From Acidobacteriota bacterium (GTDB lineage Bacteria; Actinomycetota; Thermoleophilia; Gaiellales; Gaiellaceae): 34,204 bases of DNA. Position numbers and translations under genes: made by a program. The notes below the pieces were generated by a model. The model saw nothing but the letters and a program-made list of their open reading frames with translations, did not search any database and was not told where the DNA came from. Each line of letters opens with the position of its first letter. The first letter of the stretch is position 1. The stretch is from positions 1 through 34,204 of the forward strand of contig JAGWRZ010000170.1 of NCBI GenBank assembly GCA_028876365.1. The letters run 5' to 3'. This document shows, in pieces, positions 33,444 to 34,204 of this stretch.

Positions 33444-33496
33444 GATAAGCCTGTGGACGCTGTGGAAAGGACCCGCGCGAACCTACCGAAACCTGC

Positions 33497-34204
33497 TCAG
33501 GCGAAGACGCCAAGTGAGCGAAACTTCGCCCGGCGACGCCGCCGGAGCTCGTCCCCGGGAACCTCGGAGAGATCGTCCAGGGCCTCCCGCAGAGCCTCGC
33601 CGAGGAGCCGCGCGGAGGCGCGAGGGTCGGTGTGGGCGCCGCCCGCGGGCTCCGGCACGATCCCGTCGATCACCCCGAGCTCGAGGCAGTGGGCTGCGTC
33701 CGGCTTGAACGCGGCCGCCGCCTTCTTCGCCTCGCCGGCGTCGCGCCAAAGGATGGCCGCGCAGCCCTCCGGCGAGATGACGGAGTAGATCGCGTTCTCC
33801 TGCATGAGGACGCGGTCGGCGAGGGCGATGGCGATCGCGCCGCCCGACCCGCCTTCGCCGATGACGCACGCGACCGTCGGCACGCCCAGGCGGGCCATCG
33901 CAGCCTGGGACATGGCGATCGCGCCGCCCTGCCCGTGCTGCTCGGCGGCGACGCCCGGGTACGCACCGGGGGTGTCGACGAGCGAGACGACCGGGAAACC
34001 GAACCGGTCGGCGAGCTCGAAGGCGCGGATCGCCTTGCGGTAGCCCTCCGGATAGGGCATGCCGAACTGCCGCCGCGTCCGCTCCTGGATGTCCCGGCCT
34101 TTCTGCTGGCCGACGAGAAGGACGGTCCGCCCGTCGAGCTTCCCGAGCCCGGTGACCATGGCGCCGTCGTCTCCACCGCCGCGGTCTCCGTGCAGCTCGA
34201 ACCA
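33497..34204 (-). CDS. accA: Acetyl-CoA carboxylase carboxyltransferase subunit alpha (5' partial)
   Basis: The 5' end lies beyond the right window edge; 235 codons plus the stop are visible. Crotonase-fold carboxyltransferase: FELHGDRGGGDDGA, VLLVGQQKGRDIQERTRRQF, GMPYPEGYRKAIRAFELADR, VVSLVDTPGAYPGVAAEQHG, CVIGEGGSGGAIAIALADRV with the oxyanion-hole glycines, and YSVISPEGCAAILW. It moves the carboxyl group from biotin to acetyl-CoA for fatty-acid synthesis. The internal ATG at 34159 is not the start because conserved sequence continues upstream. Ends with a basic, Arg-rich tail (LRRRRRAKFRSLG). Confidence 0.95.
   Translation of the reverse strand, partial: WFELHGDRGGGDDGAMVTGLGKLDGRTVLLVGQQKGRDIQERTRRQFGMPYPEGYRKAIRAFELADRFGFPVVSLVDTPGAYPGVAAEQHGQGGAIAMSQAAMARLGVPTVACVIGEGGSGGAIAIALADRVLMQENAIYSVISPEGCAAILWRDAGEAKKAAAAFKPDAAHCLELGVIDGIVPEPAGGAHTDPRASARLLGEALREALDDLSEVPGDELRRRRRAKFRSLGVFA

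Noticed and set aside
33443-33470. Possible replication origin: GGATAAGC and two TGTGGA motifs resembling DnaA boxes
   Set aside because: Only 6-7 of 9 positions match the DnaA box, there are just two, no AT-rich unwinding stretch, and no dnaA or dnaN nearby.
31374-33788. 804-codon open frame on the plus strand opposite ligD
   Set aside because: Antisense shadow of ligD; no motifs and it runs through the structured spacer into accA antisense.

Overview
The window is very GC-rich and densely packed. About 48 genes lie on both strands, most gaps are under 50 bases, and many starts overlap the previous stop as ATGA, GTGA or, once, CTGA. Gene content points to a high-GC actinobacterium: a DUF4446 protein, a eukaryotic-type glutamine synthetase (GSII), ECF42 sigma factor with a DGPF partner, LigD, PolX, a WYL regulator, and several apparently leaderless promoters with a -10 box 6-7 bases before the start codon. 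Thermoleophilia (Gaiellales/Solirubrobacterales) is my best guess; it is inference from gene content, since there is no rRNA. I see no tRNA, CRISPR array, prophage or insertion sequence.

Layout. 1-2957 (+): anchored CARDB-like protein, DUF4446 protein, HNH endonuclease, secreted SIMPL protein. 2964-4088: divergent sulfurtransferase and cupin. 4069-7227 (-): WYL regulator > LysE exporter > GSII > phosphinothricin-acetyltransferase-like GNAT, with an intrinsic terminator inside the GSII leader. 7254-9719 (+): palindrome, cupin, 44-residue protein, then a promoter, a 25-codon leaderless upstream ORF and a hairpin ahead of a two-gene ABC-2 exporter. 9729-11697 (-): dTDP-rhamnose genes rfbA-rfbC-rfbD without rfbB. 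11910-16001 (+): CitE-like lyase, Hsp20, Lon protease, small membrane protein behind a promoter with an inverted repeat. 15998-17796 (-): two half-length TauE/SafE proteins, an unknown protein, an M23 peptidase. 17815-19082 (+): trehalose-phosphatase and NUDIX hydrolase. 19083-19277: REP-like palindromes between convergent genes.

19278-22590 (-): PolX > PLP decarboxylase > YbjQ family protein. 22621-23642 (+): dolichol-phosphate-mannose-synthase-like glycosyltransferase and thioredoxin. 23598-25926 (-): thiD-thiM-thiL behind a canonical TPP riboswitch. 26023-28519 (+): truncated Rossmann-fold protein and an MrfA-type DUF1998 helicase. 28563-30073 (+): DGPF protein and ECF42 sigma factor that appears to start at CTG. 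30132-31096 (+): two membrane proteins. 31062-33347 (-): LigD. 33497-34204 (-): accA, cut by the window edge.

This is mostly housekeeping chromosome: nitrogen assimilation, thiamine salvage, protein quality control, DNA repair and cell-surface sugars. I do not see a complete novel defence or mobile system. The parts most worth a second look are regulatory (the upstream ORF before the ABC exporter, the GSII leader terminator, the REP-like elements), the GSII-acetyltransferase pair, the split TauE pair, the compact ThiL and the CTG-started sigma factor.
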